A stretch of DNA of 27,558 nt from Lachnospiraceae bacterium UBA2864 (GTDB lineage Bacteria; Bacillota; Clostridia; Lachnospirales; Lachnospiraceae): contig DEFA01000052.1 of assembly GCA_002350525.1 (NCBI GenBank), positions 50,898-78,455 of the forward strand, given 5' to 3'. Position 1 is the first letter of the stretch; each line of letters opens with the position of its first letter. The notes under the pieces are model-generated. The model searched no databases and was not told the origin of the DNA. It saw only the letters and a list, made by a program, of their open reading frames with translations. A program made the position numbers and the translations under genes. This document shows, piece after piece, positions 15,949 through 23,035 of this stretch.

Positions 15949-15977
15949 ATTATATCTTATTGAATATAAAGTTTCAA
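15949..15977 (-). promoter_or_regulatory. Promoter of the activase gene
   Basis: On the minus strand TTGAAA (15977-15972), 17-nt spacer and TATAAT (15954-15949). The start near 15942 gives a leader of about 60 nt. It lies back to back with the plus-strand promoter at 15983-16011; the two -35 boxes are only 5 bp apart. Confidence 0.7.
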
Positions 15978-15982
15978 GATTG

Positions 15983-16011
15983 TTGAGTTTTGAACGGGTA
16001 TAGGCTATAAT
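15983..16011 (+). promoter_or_regulatory. Promoter of the rhomboid-like/ytfIJ gene run
   Basis: TTGAGT (15983-15988), 17-nt spacer and TATAAT (16006-16011), 41 bp before the TTG start at 16053. No further clear promoter or terminator was seen until about 22990, so it may drive nine genes. Confidence 0.7.
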
Positions 16012-16052
16012 AATATGGATTATGTAAATAAATACAATAGAGGTTATGACAA

Positions 16053-17087
16053 TTGCTAAAATTTTATAAAAAACTTGAAAACAAATTTTACAGATACAGT
16101 ATTCCGAAACTCTACAGTTATATAGTTTTCGCTATTATAATAGGATATATCTTATGTTATATGCTTCCGGGCGTATTTTATTATATCCCTTTTAATCCAT
16201 ATGAAGTCGTTTTTCATCATCAGTATTGGAGATGTTTCACCTGGATATTTGATATTCCGTTTTCTCTGGACAGACCCCTTGATATGATATTTCTTCCTGT
16301 CACACTATATTTTTATTATTTCGTCGGGAAGAATCTTGAACTCATATTCGGAAAGTTCTCCTTTAATCTGTACTTCTTCGGCGGATGGTTCTTGTCAACT
16401 ATAGGAATGCTGTTCGCAAGCTTCTATATATTTTACCTTTCACCGGATAAAGAATTATATATTTATACGTATGAGTATTTAGTATCAACAATAACCGGTA
16501 CATCTTCATCGATGTTGCCGGCGATAACTATGACTATGAGTATCGGAGGCACACGTTATATGCTTCTCAGTATATTCTTTGCCTTCGCACTCATATTCGG
16601 AGAAATGCGGATAAGACTGTGGTTCGTTATTCCTTTTAAAGTAAAATGGTCCGCATGGATTTCGGCCATTCTCCTTGGGTACGAATTTCTTAGAGGAGAT
16701 CTGCCTCGACGAGTTGTAATAGTAATGTTTGTTCTGAATTTTCTTATATATTACTTCATGGTAAGAACTCTGCAGGGAAGAAGTTTAAAAACCATTAAGC
16801 GTCAGATGGACTATAAGCGTAAAGTCAGGAATGCAACTAATCATACAGCACGTTCAAATGTAGATGTACGCCCTCGTGAAAGAAATACGAACGTTTATAG
16901 AATGCCTGCGGGAAAAGCCATACATAAATGTGCTATATGCGGCAGGACAGAACAGGACGGTGTAAATATGGAATTCCGTTATTGTTCGAAATGTAACGGA
17001 GACCTTGAGTATTGTCAGGATCATCTGTACACACATCAGCATGTAACGGGAAGTCCCGTTTCCGATAATAAAGATACAAATAATTAA
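16053..17087 (+). CDS. Rhomboid-like polytopic membrane protein with C-terminal zinc ribbon
   Basis: 344 residues. About six hydrophobic segments between residues 22 and 240, with a rhomboid-style WR motif after the first (HQYWRCFTWIFDIPF, 57-71) and the FKVKW segment (195-199) common in bacterial rhomboid-fold proteins. The GxSG serine motif and the TM6 histidine are not visible, so it is probably a non-proteolytic, Derlin-like pseudo-rhomboid. After a basic linker comes a cytoplasmic Cys/His cluster: C293-x2-C296, C311-x2-C314, C321, H324, H328 and H330, which should bind zinc. The start is TTG 16053 with AGAGG nine bases upstream; the nearby ATG 16046 is in another frame and stops within eight codons. 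It opens the nine-gene run. Client binding is speculation. Confidence 0.8.
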   Translation: MLKFYKKLENKFYRYSIPKLYSYIVFAIIIGYILCYMLPGVFYYIPFNPYEVVFHHQYWRCFTWIFDIPFSLDRPLDMIFLPVTLYFYYFVGKNLELIFGKFSFNLYFFGGWFLSTIGMLFASFYIFYLSPDKELYIYTYEYLVSTITGTSSSMLPAITMTMSIGGTRYMLLSIFFAFALIFGEMRIRLWFVIPFKVKWSAWISAILLGYEFLRGDLPRRVVIVMFVLNFLIYYFMVRTLQGRSLKTIKRQMDYKRKVRNATNHTARSNVDVRPRERNTNVYRMPAGKAIHKCAICGRTEQDGVNMEFRYCSKCNGDLEYCQDHLYTHQHVTGSPVSDNKDTNN

Positions 17088-17104
17088 TTGATTGGAGATT
17101 AACG

Positions 17105-18499
17105 TTGAAACGCGAAGCTAAAATTTTATTTACGGACATAGTTGCAGACAGAGAAAGGGAAGCGAATATCATCAATTATCAAAAGCTTCTTGCATCTGCG
17201 CTTTATAATTATTCTTCAATAAAGCTTTCTCTCAATTTCTTTACAGGACTTGAGATGAGTGATGAATATGAAAATGAGTATATAACGAAGATCGGTCAGA
17301 TTATGAAAGGAACAGTTCTTTCAGGAAAGGCTCCTTCGGATGAAGATATTAATACAGTAGCCCTTCTGAGAGATGATATAACAGGTAAGATGAAGGTGCT
17401 TACAAGTTATACCGATGCACTTGAAATATTCGAATATGTACTTAACAGAAGAGAGGCGGACGTTAAGGGAACCGCAAAGGATAATATCGATATATATTCG
17501 ATTGCGGATGCAATGTACAGATTTGTCTTCTCAGATAATGATAAAGTAATCGTAAATACAAGGATTCAGGACTTTATAGCTCAGCTTCCGGTACGTATGA
17601 CAAAACAGAGATTTCTTGATATCATATGTAATTCCCTTTCTATATATAAGGGCGGTGAACAGGAGTCACTCCTTGATTTTGCAGATACTGTAAGAGATAC
17701 GGCTATCGCACGTAAGCCTGAAGGATTTGAATCCTTATATCCGGAGTTGTTTGAAATATATACGGAGCTTAAAGATACCGATTACAGCAATCTGGATCCT
17801 AAGCGATATGATGAGCTTTCGGCTTCATTATCAAAAGCAACTCAGATTATCGAATCGGAAGTAACTGATTTTCTGATGGTCATGGAGATCATAAATGATT
17901 CTCTGATTCTTATGTATACATCAGACCTTTACGATGAAAAATATAAGACAAATGAGTGCAATGTAGCACTTAAAATATTGTCCAAGCTTGCAGGTGCTGA
18001 AGATATATATAAAGCTGCTGAAAATACCGATGATCTTCTTCCCGAACTCGAAGGTACTCAGGAGACGTCTTATGAGGAACTTATCCCGATCGAAGCAAAT
18101 CTGGATGAACTTATATCTTCATATGCTCCGGAATTTTCGGATAATTCTGACATGCAGAAAAACTTCGAAGCTCTTCGTAAAGCCGATATGCTTACATCTT
18201 CAAGTCTTTTCATGGATATAGATAAGAATATAAGTGTTGTGAACAGTGTTGCTGATGAGGAGTTCGTAAATAAAGTAAAGGAAGAAGTAACGAAGGATCT
18301 TTCGGATGCTCTTGCGGGAAAGAATAAATATATCCGCAGAAGCATTATGGCAAAAGTTCTTTCTACAATGCCTGTATTCTTTAATACTCAGGACGAGATA
18401 AAGCAGTATTTTGAAGAAGCACTTCTTGGATGTAATGACATTGCTGAGCTTACGGCATGTGAGGCTATAATAAACGATATTATGACAGACTTGGATTAA
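17105..18499 (+). CDS. Conserved-looking helical protein of unknown function
   Basis: 464 residues, acidic, with no signal peptide or membrane segment. The sequence is predicted largely helical throughout, with regular runs of Leu/Ile and Glu/Asp such as NFEALRKADMLTSSSLFMDID and VKEEVTKDLSDALAG. No catalytic or nucleotide-binding motif was found, and I do not recognise a family. The start is TTG 17105 with GGAGA six bases upstream, 17 bp after the rhomboid-like gene. The next gene starts 16 bp after its stop, so these three are certainly co-transcribed. A scaffold or partner of the membrane protein is possible but unsupported beyond linkage. Confidence 0.8.
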   Translation: MKREAKILFTDIVADREREANIINYQKLLASALYNYSSIKLSLNFFTGLEMSDEYENEYITKIGQIMKGTVLSGKAPSDEDINTVALLRDDITGKMKVLTSYTDALEIFEYVLNRREADVKGTAKDNIDIYSIADAMYRFVFSDNDKVIVNTRIQDFIAQLPVRMTKQRFLDIICNSLSIYKGGEQESLLDFADTVRDTAIARKPEGFESLYPELFEIYTELKDTDYSNLDPKRYDELSASLSKATQIIESEVTDFLMVMEIINDSLILMYTSDLYDEKYKTNECNVALKILSKLAGAEDIYKAAENTDDLLPELEGTQETSYEELIPIEANLDELISSYAPEFSDNSDMQKNFEALRKADMLTSSSLFMDIDKNISVVNSVADEEFVNKVKEEVTKDLSDALAGKNKYIRRSIMAKVLSTMPVFFNTQDEIKQYFEEALLGCNDIAELTACEAIINDIMTDLD

Positions 18500-18515
18500 G
18501 ATGCGGGAGATAAGA

Positions 18516-18860
18516 ATGAGATTCAGATATACCGACAATTTATATACCGATATAGCTGAAGAAAAAGCTTTTCAGAAGAAACTGAAAACCCTGGCGAGGA
18601 AAAAACCTGACCCTCGTCTTTTTCTGATTACTTATCCTCTTTCGGGAAACAATCTCCTCGAGATATATTCCGAACTTGAGATATTACAGCCGTATTATCG
18701 CAAACAGAAAAAGTATTTAAATATATTGGGTATCGCCTCTTCGAGAGACGCGGCCAAAAAGCTTATACCCGATATTCTGAATGATATGATGACAGAATGT
18801 GGATCGATAGATATAAAATCTTTCGTAAAATCACATATGTCAAAGACAGATGAACTCTAA
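18516..18860 (+). CDS. Small basic protein of unknown function
   Basis: 114 residues from ATG 18516, chosen because GGGAGA (18505-18510) sits at the right distance; an in-frame ATG 18501 would add five residues but overlap that site. Basic N-terminal half with FQKKLKTLARKKPDPRLFLITYPLSGNNLLEIYSEL split by a hinge, then a helical C-terminal half ending SHMSKTDEL. There is no membrane segment or known motif. It lies 16 bp after the 464-residue protein and 12 bp before the DUF2953 gene, so it is translationally linked to both. Confidence 0.75.
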   Translation: MRFRYTDNLYTDIAEEKAFQKKLKTLARKKPDPRLFLITYPLSGNNLLEIYSELEILQPYYRKQKKYLNILGIASSRDAAKKLIPDILNDMMTECGSIDIKSFVKSHMSKTDEL

Positions 18861-18872
18861 ATAGGAGCAGCT

Positions 18873-19898
18873 ATGGCAGTCTTTCTTACTATACTTAAAG
18901 TACTGCTGTGGATACTGATAATAATACTTGGAATCGCTTTAATTCTCATACTTTTGATTTTGTTCGCCCCTATCAGATATAAGATAAGCGGTGAAATGAA
19001 TGATGAGAAAATATGTGCCGACGCTAAAGTCAGTTTTCTTATAGCTTCCGTAATAGGAAGTTTCAGTAAAGGAAGCGGACTCGATTATGCGGCACGGGTT
19101 CTGGGTATTAAGATATATCCGCGAAGTACAAAACCAAAAAAGAAAAAAGCAGATAAAAAAGCGAATAATTCGGTTAAAGAAGATATTTCGTCAGATTCTA
19201 TCTTTGATCCTATAAGTGATTCCGATTTTGAATCCTGGGAAAAGGAACATTTTCCTGAGGAAAATGCTACGATTGAACCGATAATGAATACCGAACAGGA
19301 TATACAGAATCATAAGAAGAAGGTTAAGGCCGAAAAGAAAGCTGAGAAAAAAGCCGGGAAAAAGATTAAGAAAAAGAAGGGTGAGAAGGATGATAAACCT
19401 TCAGAGCCGAAGGAGATTGTTCCGATTCTTGACAGAATAGATAAAGTCGCTGCAGTTACATATGAAAAACTGGAAATTGTAACGGATAAGGCAGATAAGA
19501 TAAAGCAAAAGGCTGTTGAAGGAATAGATAAAGCAGAGATAAAGATAGATCATATCATAAAATTCTTTGAAAAGCCTTTTACTCAAAAGACAATTGCCAG
19601 AGGTAAAAAGCTTATTATAAAGCTTTTCAAATCCATCAAGCCTAAAAAAAGCAGGGCTGATATCGTATTGGGAATGGGAAGTCCTGCTGATACAGGTGCT
19701 ATGATGGGTAAGATTGCATTTATATATCCGTATACATATAAATGGCTTAATATAACTCCGGATTTTTACAGAAAGGGAGTTGAAGGCAGTATCAATCTTA
19801 AAGGTAAGCTAAGGCTTGCTTCAATCATTTTCCCTGCACTCAGGATTATATTGAGCAGAGATTTTAAACGGACTTTGAAACTGGCAAAGAAAATATAG
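18873..19898 (+). CDS. DUF2953 (YtfI-like) membrane protein with long Lys-rich insert
   Basis: 341 residues. A long N-terminal membrane helix (about 5-32) is followed by the typical FAPIRYKISGEM segment. The DUF2953 signature is at about 260-315 (LGMGSPADTGAMMGK, NITPDFYRKGVEGSINLKGKLRL). Between residues 86 and 225 is a highly charged insert of Lys/Glu-rich, probably helical or coiled-coil sequence (KKVKAEKKAEKKAGKK), longer than in most relatives. In Bacillus ytfI is paired with ytfJ, as here, where the GerW gene follows after 42 bp. The family is sporulation-associated; its biochemical role is not established. The gene names follow from pairing and the C-terminal signature. Confidence 0.88.
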   Translation: MAVFLTILKVLLWILIIILGIALILILLILFAPIRYKISGEMNDEKICADAKVSFLIASVIGSFSKGSGLDYAARVLGIKIYPRSTKPKKKKADKKANNSVKEDISSDSIFDPISDSDFESWEKEHFPEENATIEPIMNTEQDIQNHKKKVKAEKKAEKKAGKKIKKKKGEKDDKPSEPKEIVPILDRIDKVAAVTYEKLEIVTDKADKIKQKAVEGIDKAEIKIDHIIKFFEKPFTQKTIARGKKLIIKLFKSIKPKKSRADIVLGMGSPADTGAMMGKIAFIYPYTYKWLNITPDFYRKGVEGSINLKGKLRLASIIFPALRIILSRDFKRTLKLAKKI

Positions 19899-19940
19899 AA
19901 TAATTACTTAATCATTTAGGTGCTATATAAGGAGGTTATT

Positions 19941-20360
19941 ATGAATAACGGAGATTTTAATCAGACAATATCATCACTTTTCAAGGGACTTGATCAGTTC
20001 CTGACAAGTAAGACCGTTGTGGGGGAACCGATTCAGGCAGGAGATATGACTATCATTCCACTTATGGACGTTAATTTCAGCATGGGTGCAGGAGCTTACG
20101 GCGGTACAAAAGGAAACAGCAACGCAGCCGGAGGAATGGGAGGAAAACTTTCACCTTCATCAATAATCGTTATTAAGAACGGTTATGCTCAGATACTCGG
20201 AGCGAATGAAGAAAAGAGTTCACTTTCAAAGGTTATCGATATGGTTCCTGAAGTTGTGGATAAGGTTCAGACCGCTCTCGGAAAAAAGAAAGGCGCAACC
20301 GAAGAAGATAAGGCTGCAATAGAAGATGTAAGAGACAATCTGTCTGATGAGGAATTCTAA
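19941..20360 (+). CDS. ytfJ: GerW family sporulation protein (YtfJ)
   Basis: 139 residues. The conserved core is recognisable: an N-terminal segment with FKGLDQFLTSKTVVGEPIQAGD, then TIIPLMDVNFSMGAGAYGG and a glycine-rich loop, then SPSSIIVIKNGYAQIL. GerW/YtfJ proteins are made in the forespore of Bacillus and are needed for normal lysozyme-induced germination; many non-sporulating Firmicutes also keep a copy. ATG 19941 follows a perfect AAGGAGG; an in-frame GTG at 19920 has no such site. The next gene starts on the base after its stop codon. The Lys/Glu-rich tail is variable in the family. Confidence 0.93.
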   Translation: MNNGDFNQTISSLFKGLDQFLTSKTVVGEPIQAGDMTIIPLMDVNFSMGAGAYGGTKGNSNAAGGMGGKLSPSSIIVIKNGYAQILGANEEKSSLSKVIDMVPEVVDKVQTALGKKKGATEEDKAAIEDVRDNLSDEEF

Positions 20361-21071
20361 ATGCGTATAGCAGTTTGTGATGATGAAGAAAAATTCAGAG
20401 AACAGGCAAAGAATATGATCGACAAAATATCCGGAAGTCTGGATATTGTCGTGGATACATATTCCGATGGTTATAAGCTTCTTGACGTTTTCGACAGGAA
20501 TCCTTATGATGTCCTTTTTCTTGACATTGAGATGCCTGCAATGGATGGTATAACGCTTGCCAAGAAACTCAGGGAGAAAAGCGATAAGATTTACATTATT
20601 TTCCTTACAGGTCATGTTGAATATGCCGTTGAAGGATATGAAGTAAATGCTCTCAGATATCTTACAAAACCTGTTCAGGAGGAAAAACTCCGTGAAGTTA
20701 TCCGCTATGTTATGGATAAGAGTAAGAGCAAACGTCAGCTTATGATAAAGGAAGACGGTGAAGAGATTCTCCTTAACGTTCAGGATATCATTTATTTCGA
20801 AGCGCAGAATCAGTACATTATGATCTATACTACTTCCGGAAAACATCTTGTTCGTTATAATATCGGAGATTTTGAAGATCAGCTGAGGGGGGACGGATTC
20901 TTCAGAACTCACAGGGGATATCTTGTGTCTCTTGCAAAGGTAAAACGTCTTGTGAAAACCGATGTTCTGCTGGATACACCGGAGGGTGAGGTACTTGTTC
21001 CGGTAAGTCGTTCAAACCTTAAGACTGTAAAAGAAGCATTATATGCATATGTAGAAAGCAGTGCATTTTAA
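20361..21071 (+). CDS. LytTR-family response regulator
   Basis: 236 residues. Receiver domain about 1-118: D7/D8, phospho-acceptor D55 (VLFLDIEMPAMDG) and K103 (ALRYLTKP). LytTR DNA-binding domain about 125-232 with EEILLNVQDIIYFEAQNQYIMIYTT split over the first strands, FFRTHRGYLVSLAKV and VPVSRSNLKTVKEAL. Such regulators bind paired repeats and usually control surface, peptide-signalling or bacteriocin genes. The start codon directly abuts the ytfJ stop, so translation is coupled. No histidine kinase is adjacent; the kinase at 5340 belongs with an OmpR-type regulator. This is therefore an orphan regulator embedded in a spore-gene-like operon. Confidence 0.95.
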   Translation: MRIAVCDDEEKFREQAKNMIDKISGSLDIVVDTYSDGYKLLDVFDRNPYDVLFLDIEMPAMDGITLAKKLREKSDKIYIIFLTGHVEYAVEGYEVNALRYLTKPVQEEKLREVIRYVMDKSKSKRQLMIKEDGEEILLNVQDIIYFEAQNQYIMIYTTSGKHLVRYNIGDFEDQLRGDGFFRTHRGYLVSLAKVKRLVKTDVLLDTPEGEVLVPVSRSNLKTVKEALYAYVESSAF

Positions 21072-21094
21072 TATTATTTCGGAGGTTTAAAAGT

Positions 21095-21361
21095 ATGGGT
21101 ATTTTTGATGAGAAGAAACCATTTGATTTTAACGGTGACGGCAAGATGAATGCATTTGAAAATGCAAAGAAAGAAGCATATTTCATGCATGTAATCTCTG
21201 AGTCCGGAAAAAAGGGAAGTCAGAGTGATGAATTCCTTGCAAAACTTCGTGAAGTCGGACTTGATGTCGATGAGCTTCAGTGGATGGAAGACGAAGAGAG
21301 AGACGAGAAACTCCGTAATGCCGGTATTGATCCGGACGAGTGGGATTTCAATATATTTTAG
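21095..21361 (+). CDS. Small acidic protein with one EF-hand-like calcium loop
   Basis: 88 residues, strongly acidic. DFNGDGKMNAFE (11-22) fits the canonical 12-residue EF loop with D1, N3, D5, K7, N9 and E12, followed by a helix. The C-terminal half has two similar units, LREVGLDVDELQWM and LRNAGIDPDEWDF. No signal peptide, so probably cytoplasmic. GGAGG lies just before ATG 21095. It is 23 bp after the LytTR gene and 20 bp before the flavin-reductase-like gene. Calcium binding is inferred from the motif alone; dockerin modules use a related loop but occur in pairs on secreted proteins, which does not fit here. Confidence 0.82.
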   Translation: MGIFDEKKPFDFNGDGKMNAFENAKKEAYFMHVISESGKKGSQSDEFLAKLREVGLDVDELQWMEDEERDEKLRNAGIDPDEWDFNIF

Positions 21362-21381
21362 TTAGTCCGGAGGAAAAGTAC

Positions 21382-21972
21382 TTGGGTAAACAATCCTGGA
21401 AACCGGGAAACATGCTGTATCCTGTTCCTGCAGTCATGGTTAGCTGTAAGAGAGCGGATGAAAGACCGAATATAATTACCGTTGCGTGGGCAGGGACCGT
21501 ATGTTCGGATCCGGCTATGCTTTCGGTATCTATCAGAAAAGAACGTTACTCACACGATATCATCAAAGAATCGGGTGAGTTTGTTGTAAATCTTGTGACC
21601 GGAGAACTTACCAGAGCATGTGACTGGTGCGGTGTAAGATCCGGAAAAGATTTTGATAAATTTGAAGAAATGAAACTTACCGAATATACGTCGGAATATA
21701 TGGATGCTCCGGCTATAAGCGAAAGTCCGGTAAATATTTACTGTAAAGTAAAACAGATACTTGAACTAGGATCACATGACATGTTTGTAGCCGAAGTTGT
21801 CGGAGTGACCGTAGATGATAAATATATGGATGAAAACGGACGATTCGAACTTTCGAAGACCGGTCTTATAACATATTCGCACGGTGAGTATTTCCTTCTT
21901 GGAAAAAAGCTCGGTAAATTCGGTTATTCCGTAAAAAAGAACGTTAGATCCAAGAAAAAACAAGCGAGATAA
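21382..21972 (+). CDS. Flavin reductase-like FMN-binding family protein
   Basis: 196 residues of the flavin reductase-like split-barrel family, which bind FMN. Typical segments are MLYPVPAVMVSCKR, NIITVAWAGTVCSDPAMLSVSI and ESGEFVVNLV near the N-terminus. In anaerobes these proteins are often called flavoredoxins or NADH:FMN oxidoreductases, but the true substrate is usually unknown. The start is taken as TTG 21382 behind CCGGAGG; reading from the upstream GTG 21340 would add 14 residues that overlap the preceding gene. It has a basic C-terminal tail (KKNVRSKKKQAR). It shares the long co-directional gene run. Confidence 0.9.
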   Translation: MGKQSWKPGNMLYPVPAVMVSCKRADERPNIITVAWAGTVCSDPAMLSVSIRKERYSHDIIKESGEFVVNLVTGELTRACDWCGVRSGKDFDKFEEMKLTEYTSEYMDAPAISESPVNIYCKVKQILELGSHDMFVAEVVGVTVDDKYMDENGRFELSKTGLITYSHGEYFLLGKKLGKFGYSVKKNVRSKKKQAR

Positions 21973-21982
21973 TAATCGGTAT

Positions 21983-22951
21983 ATGTATATGAAAAGACAG
22001 AAATCAACATCCGTAATATTATATATACTTGTATCGGTGATGCTTATATGTCTGACAGCCTGTTCGGGAGATAAAGCTTCAGACAGCCGGACAACAACAG
22101 AAGAAGCAATTTCGGAAGCCGAAACCCTTACTCGTGACATTCATAAGCTTTCTGATGTTAAGAGTATAAGTGATAATAAGTATTCATGTTCATACGACGG
22201 CGTATCTCATGAATTTATCTTATTTCTTCCCAACGAGACAACTGACGCTCCGCTTGTTCTGATGCTGCACGGATATGGGGAGTCTGCAGAAAGATTCCGG
22301 TATTACTCGCATTTTGAACAGTCAGCTGTACCCGAAGGATATGCGGTATGCTATATAACAGGCGCTGCCAATCCTAATGATTCAACTTCCTCAAACGGAT
22401 GGAATTCCGGGATTGCTGCAGACGGTAACGATGATCTGTCATTTTTGATATCTCTCAGTGATTATCTGAGAGAAGAGTATGGACTAAATAAAGATAAGCT
22501 TTTTGCAATCGGATTCAGTAATGGTGCTTTTATGATACATCGTCTGGCCGTAGAAGCGGGGGATGTCTTTACAGGACTTATAAGTGTAGCCGGTAAGATG
22601 CCGGAAAGTATATGGGCTGAAAGAGAGGCAGGGTTCTGTACAAGCTTTTTCCAGGTTACGGGAGAGAAGGATGATGTCGTTCCTATGAACAGCAGTGGAA
22701 CTTCCAAATATGCAAAAGATCCTGCCATAGAAGATGTTATAGATTACTGGGTTCAGAAAGCAGGTCTTTCTAAAACAGATGAATCCGAAGTGGGTAATAG
22801 ATCAGTGCTTACAAAGTATGGGGCGGATTCGGAAAAGATCAGTATATGGAATCTTTGGATTAAAGATGCCAGACATTCATGGCCTGATGAATCAGTTAAC
22901 AAAATTAATATAAATGAATATATCATTGAATTCTTAAACGGATTACGGTAA
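21983..22951 (+). CDS. Lipoprotein alpha/beta hydrolase (LpqC/PHB depolymerase-like esterase)
   Basis: 322 residues. A hydrophobic signal and lipobox LTAC predict lipidation at Cys27 on the cell surface. The hydrolase core has the oxyanion segment LVLMLHGYGES, nucleophile Ser179 in GFSNG (177-181), a candidate Asp231 (GEKDDVVP) and His298 (ARHSWP). The fold resembles LpqC, feruloyl-esterase and polyhydroxybutyrate-depolymerase-type enzymes, which in rumen and gut bacteria often remove acyl groups from plant polysaccharide; the substrate here is inferred. The start could be ATG 21983 or ATG 21989; no strong ribosome site helps to decide. It lies 10 bp after the flavin-reductase-like gene and is the last gene of the run. 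Confidence 0.88.
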   Translation: MYMKRQKSTSVILYILVSVMLICLTACSGDKASDSRTTTEEAISEAETLTRDIHKLSDVKSISDNKYSCSYDGVSHEFILFLPNETTDAPLVLMLHGYGESAERFRYYSHFEQSAVPEGYAVCYITGAANPNDSTSSNGWNSGIAADGNDDLSFLISLSDYLREEYGLNKDKLFAIGFSNGAFMIHRLAVEAGDVFTGLISVAGKMPESIWAEREAGFCTSFFQVTGEKDDVVPMNSSGTSKYAKDPAIEDVIDYWVQKAGLSKTDESEVGNRSVLTKYGADSEKISIWNLWIKDARHSWPDESVNKININEYIIEFLNGLR

Positions 22952-22990
22952 TGCGTATCTTTTTTGAATGAAGATGAAATCTTTTTGTAG

Positions 22991-22996
22991 TATAAT
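22991..22996 (+). promoter_or_regulatory. Possible -10 box for the HD-GYP/GH127 pair
   Basis: TATAAT at 22991-22996, 40 bp before ATG 23036. The best upstream hexamers are ATGAAG at 17-nt spacing or TTGAAT at 21 nt; both are poor, so the promoter may need an activator. Confidence 0.4.
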
Positions 22997-23035
22997 TAAT
23001 ATATCTATGTAATGGTCGATGGGGGACTGTGTCAT

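Noticed and set aside
20226..20912. Long antisense open frame of 228 codons on the minus strand opposite ytfJ and the LytTR gene
   Set aside because: The plus-strand genes have clear domains and ribosome sites; the antisense product has no recognisable domain, and such frames are common opposite real genes in this codon usage.
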